The notes beneath the pieces are model-generated. The model was not told the DNA's origin. It made no database searches and was given only the letters and a program-made list of their open reading frames with translations. Shown here piece by piece: positions 5,753 to 6,196 of a DNA stretch of 6,196 nucleotides. The DNA comes from a bacterium. Lineage in GTDB: Bacteria; Chloroflexota; Dormibacteria; UBA8260; Bog-877. The stretch spans positions 1 through 6,196 of the forward strand of contig JAKAWF010000211.1 of NCBI GenBank assembly GCA_021817025.1, written 5' to 3'. The position numbers and the translations under genes were made by a program. Positions within the stretch are counted from its first letter, which is position 1. The number at the start of each line of letters is the position of its first letter.

Positions 5753-6196
5753 TCAGTGCGCGACCCAGCCCCCGTCCATCGACAGGGTGGAGCCGGTGAG
5801 CGTCGCGGCAGCTTCTGAGCAGAGGAACAGGCAGAGCTTGGCGATCGCTTGGGGGGGAGTGAAGGCGTGCAGAGGTTGGGTCTCCTCCAGCATCGCCGTC
5901 GCCTCCTCTTCGAAGGTGCTGCCGCGCTCCCGGACCCGGGCCTCGATCTGCTGCTGAACCAGGGGGGTGAGCACCCATCCTGGGCAGATGGCGTTGACGG
6001 TGATTCCGGAGTTGGCGGTTTCGAGCGCCGCCACCTTGGTGAGCCCAACCAGCCCATGCTTGGCCGCGACGTACGCGGACTTCTGGGGGCTGGCAACCAG
6101 GCCGTGGGCGGAGGCGATGTTGATGATGCGGCCGAATCCCTGGTCGCGCATGAGTGGGATCGCGCGCTTGATGGTGTGAAAGCAGGCCGTGAGATT
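5753..6196 (-). CDS. 3-hydroxybutyrate dehydrogenase-like short-chain dehydrogenase, N-terminus cut by window edge
   Basis: C-terminal 147 residues of an NAD-dependent short-chain dehydrogenase/reductase. The open frame reaches base 6196, so the N-terminal Rossmann half with the TGxxxGxG cofactor motif lies outside the window. The internal ATG at 6151 is not the true start, because family sequence (NLTACFHTIKRAIPLM) continues upstream of it. Catalytic residues visible in the fragment are Asn1, Ser29 (NIASAHG), Tyr42 and Lys46 (YVAAK). The segments ICPGWVLTPLVQQQI and the ending STLSMDGGWVAH are characteristic of bacterial D-3-hydroxybutyrate dehydrogenases, which convert 3-hydroxybutyrate to acetoacetate in polyhydroxybutyrate and ketone-body use. 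It converges on the DUF6295-like gene with 4 bp between stop codons. The SDR family is certain; the exact substrate is likely but not proven from a fragment. Confidence 0.88.
   Translation of the reverse strand, partial: NLTACFHTIKRAIPLMRDQGFGRIINIASAHGLVASPQKSAYVAAKHGLVGLTKVAALETANSGITVNAICPGWVLTPLVQQQIEARVRERGSTFEEEATAMLEETQPLHAFTPPQAIAKLCLFLCSEAAATLTGSTLSMDGGWVAH

Noticed and set aside
6149..6151. ATG as the start of the short-chain dehydrogenase.
   Set aside because: Fifteen further codons upstream to the window edge encode conserved family sequence, so the gene simply continues outside the window.

Overview
This is a GC-rich window from a bacterial chromosome. It carries six protein-coding genes, two of them cut by the window edges. 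The code usage is high-GC, the starts are mixed (ATG, GTG, TTG), and Shine-Dalgarno sequences are strong. The closest protein matches I can recall for the amide hydrolase, the dienelactone hydrolase-like protein and the DUF6295-like protein are from Actinomycetota. That suggests an actinobacterial or related high-GC soil lineage such as Dormibacterota or Chloroflexota. The assignment is inference, because no rRNA or other phylogenetic marker is present.

Layout. Positions 1-1863 (minus) encode a class A penicillin-binding protein with a membrane anchor, a GT51 glycosyltransferase domain and a transpeptidase domain. Its C-terminus runs off the left edge. A 251-bp divergent spacer (1864-2114) holds two perfect inverted repeats and a plausible sigma70-type promoter pointing right. 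Positions 2115-5748 (plus) form a probable four-gene operon: an APC-superfamily permease, an acetamidase/formamidase-family hydrolase, a dienelactone hydrolase-family protein and an 82-residue DUF6295-like protein. Positions 5753-6196 (minus) are the C-terminal part of a 3-hydroxybutyrate dehydrogenase-like short-chain dehydrogenase. It converges on the operon with only 4 bp between the two stop codons.

How the genes may work together. The permease probably imports a small amine, amino acid or amide-type compound. The FmdA/AmdA-family enzyme would release ammonia from an amide, and the DLH-family enzyme would open a lactone or ester. The small DUF6295-like protein, 11 nt behind the DLH gene, probably supports that enzyme. 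This scavenging or catabolic reading is inferred from families and gene order; no substrate can be read from the sequence. The PBP and the dehydrogenase are transcribed away from or against the operon and need not be related to it.

I see no mobile elements, CRISPR arrays, tRNAs or rRNAs. Nothing in the window convincingly looks like a wholly new system. The most notable points are the atypical GT51 motifs of the PBP, the clustered inverted repeats in the control region, the hairpin between the permease and amidase genes, and the His that takes the place of the conserved active-site Glu in the DLH-like protein.
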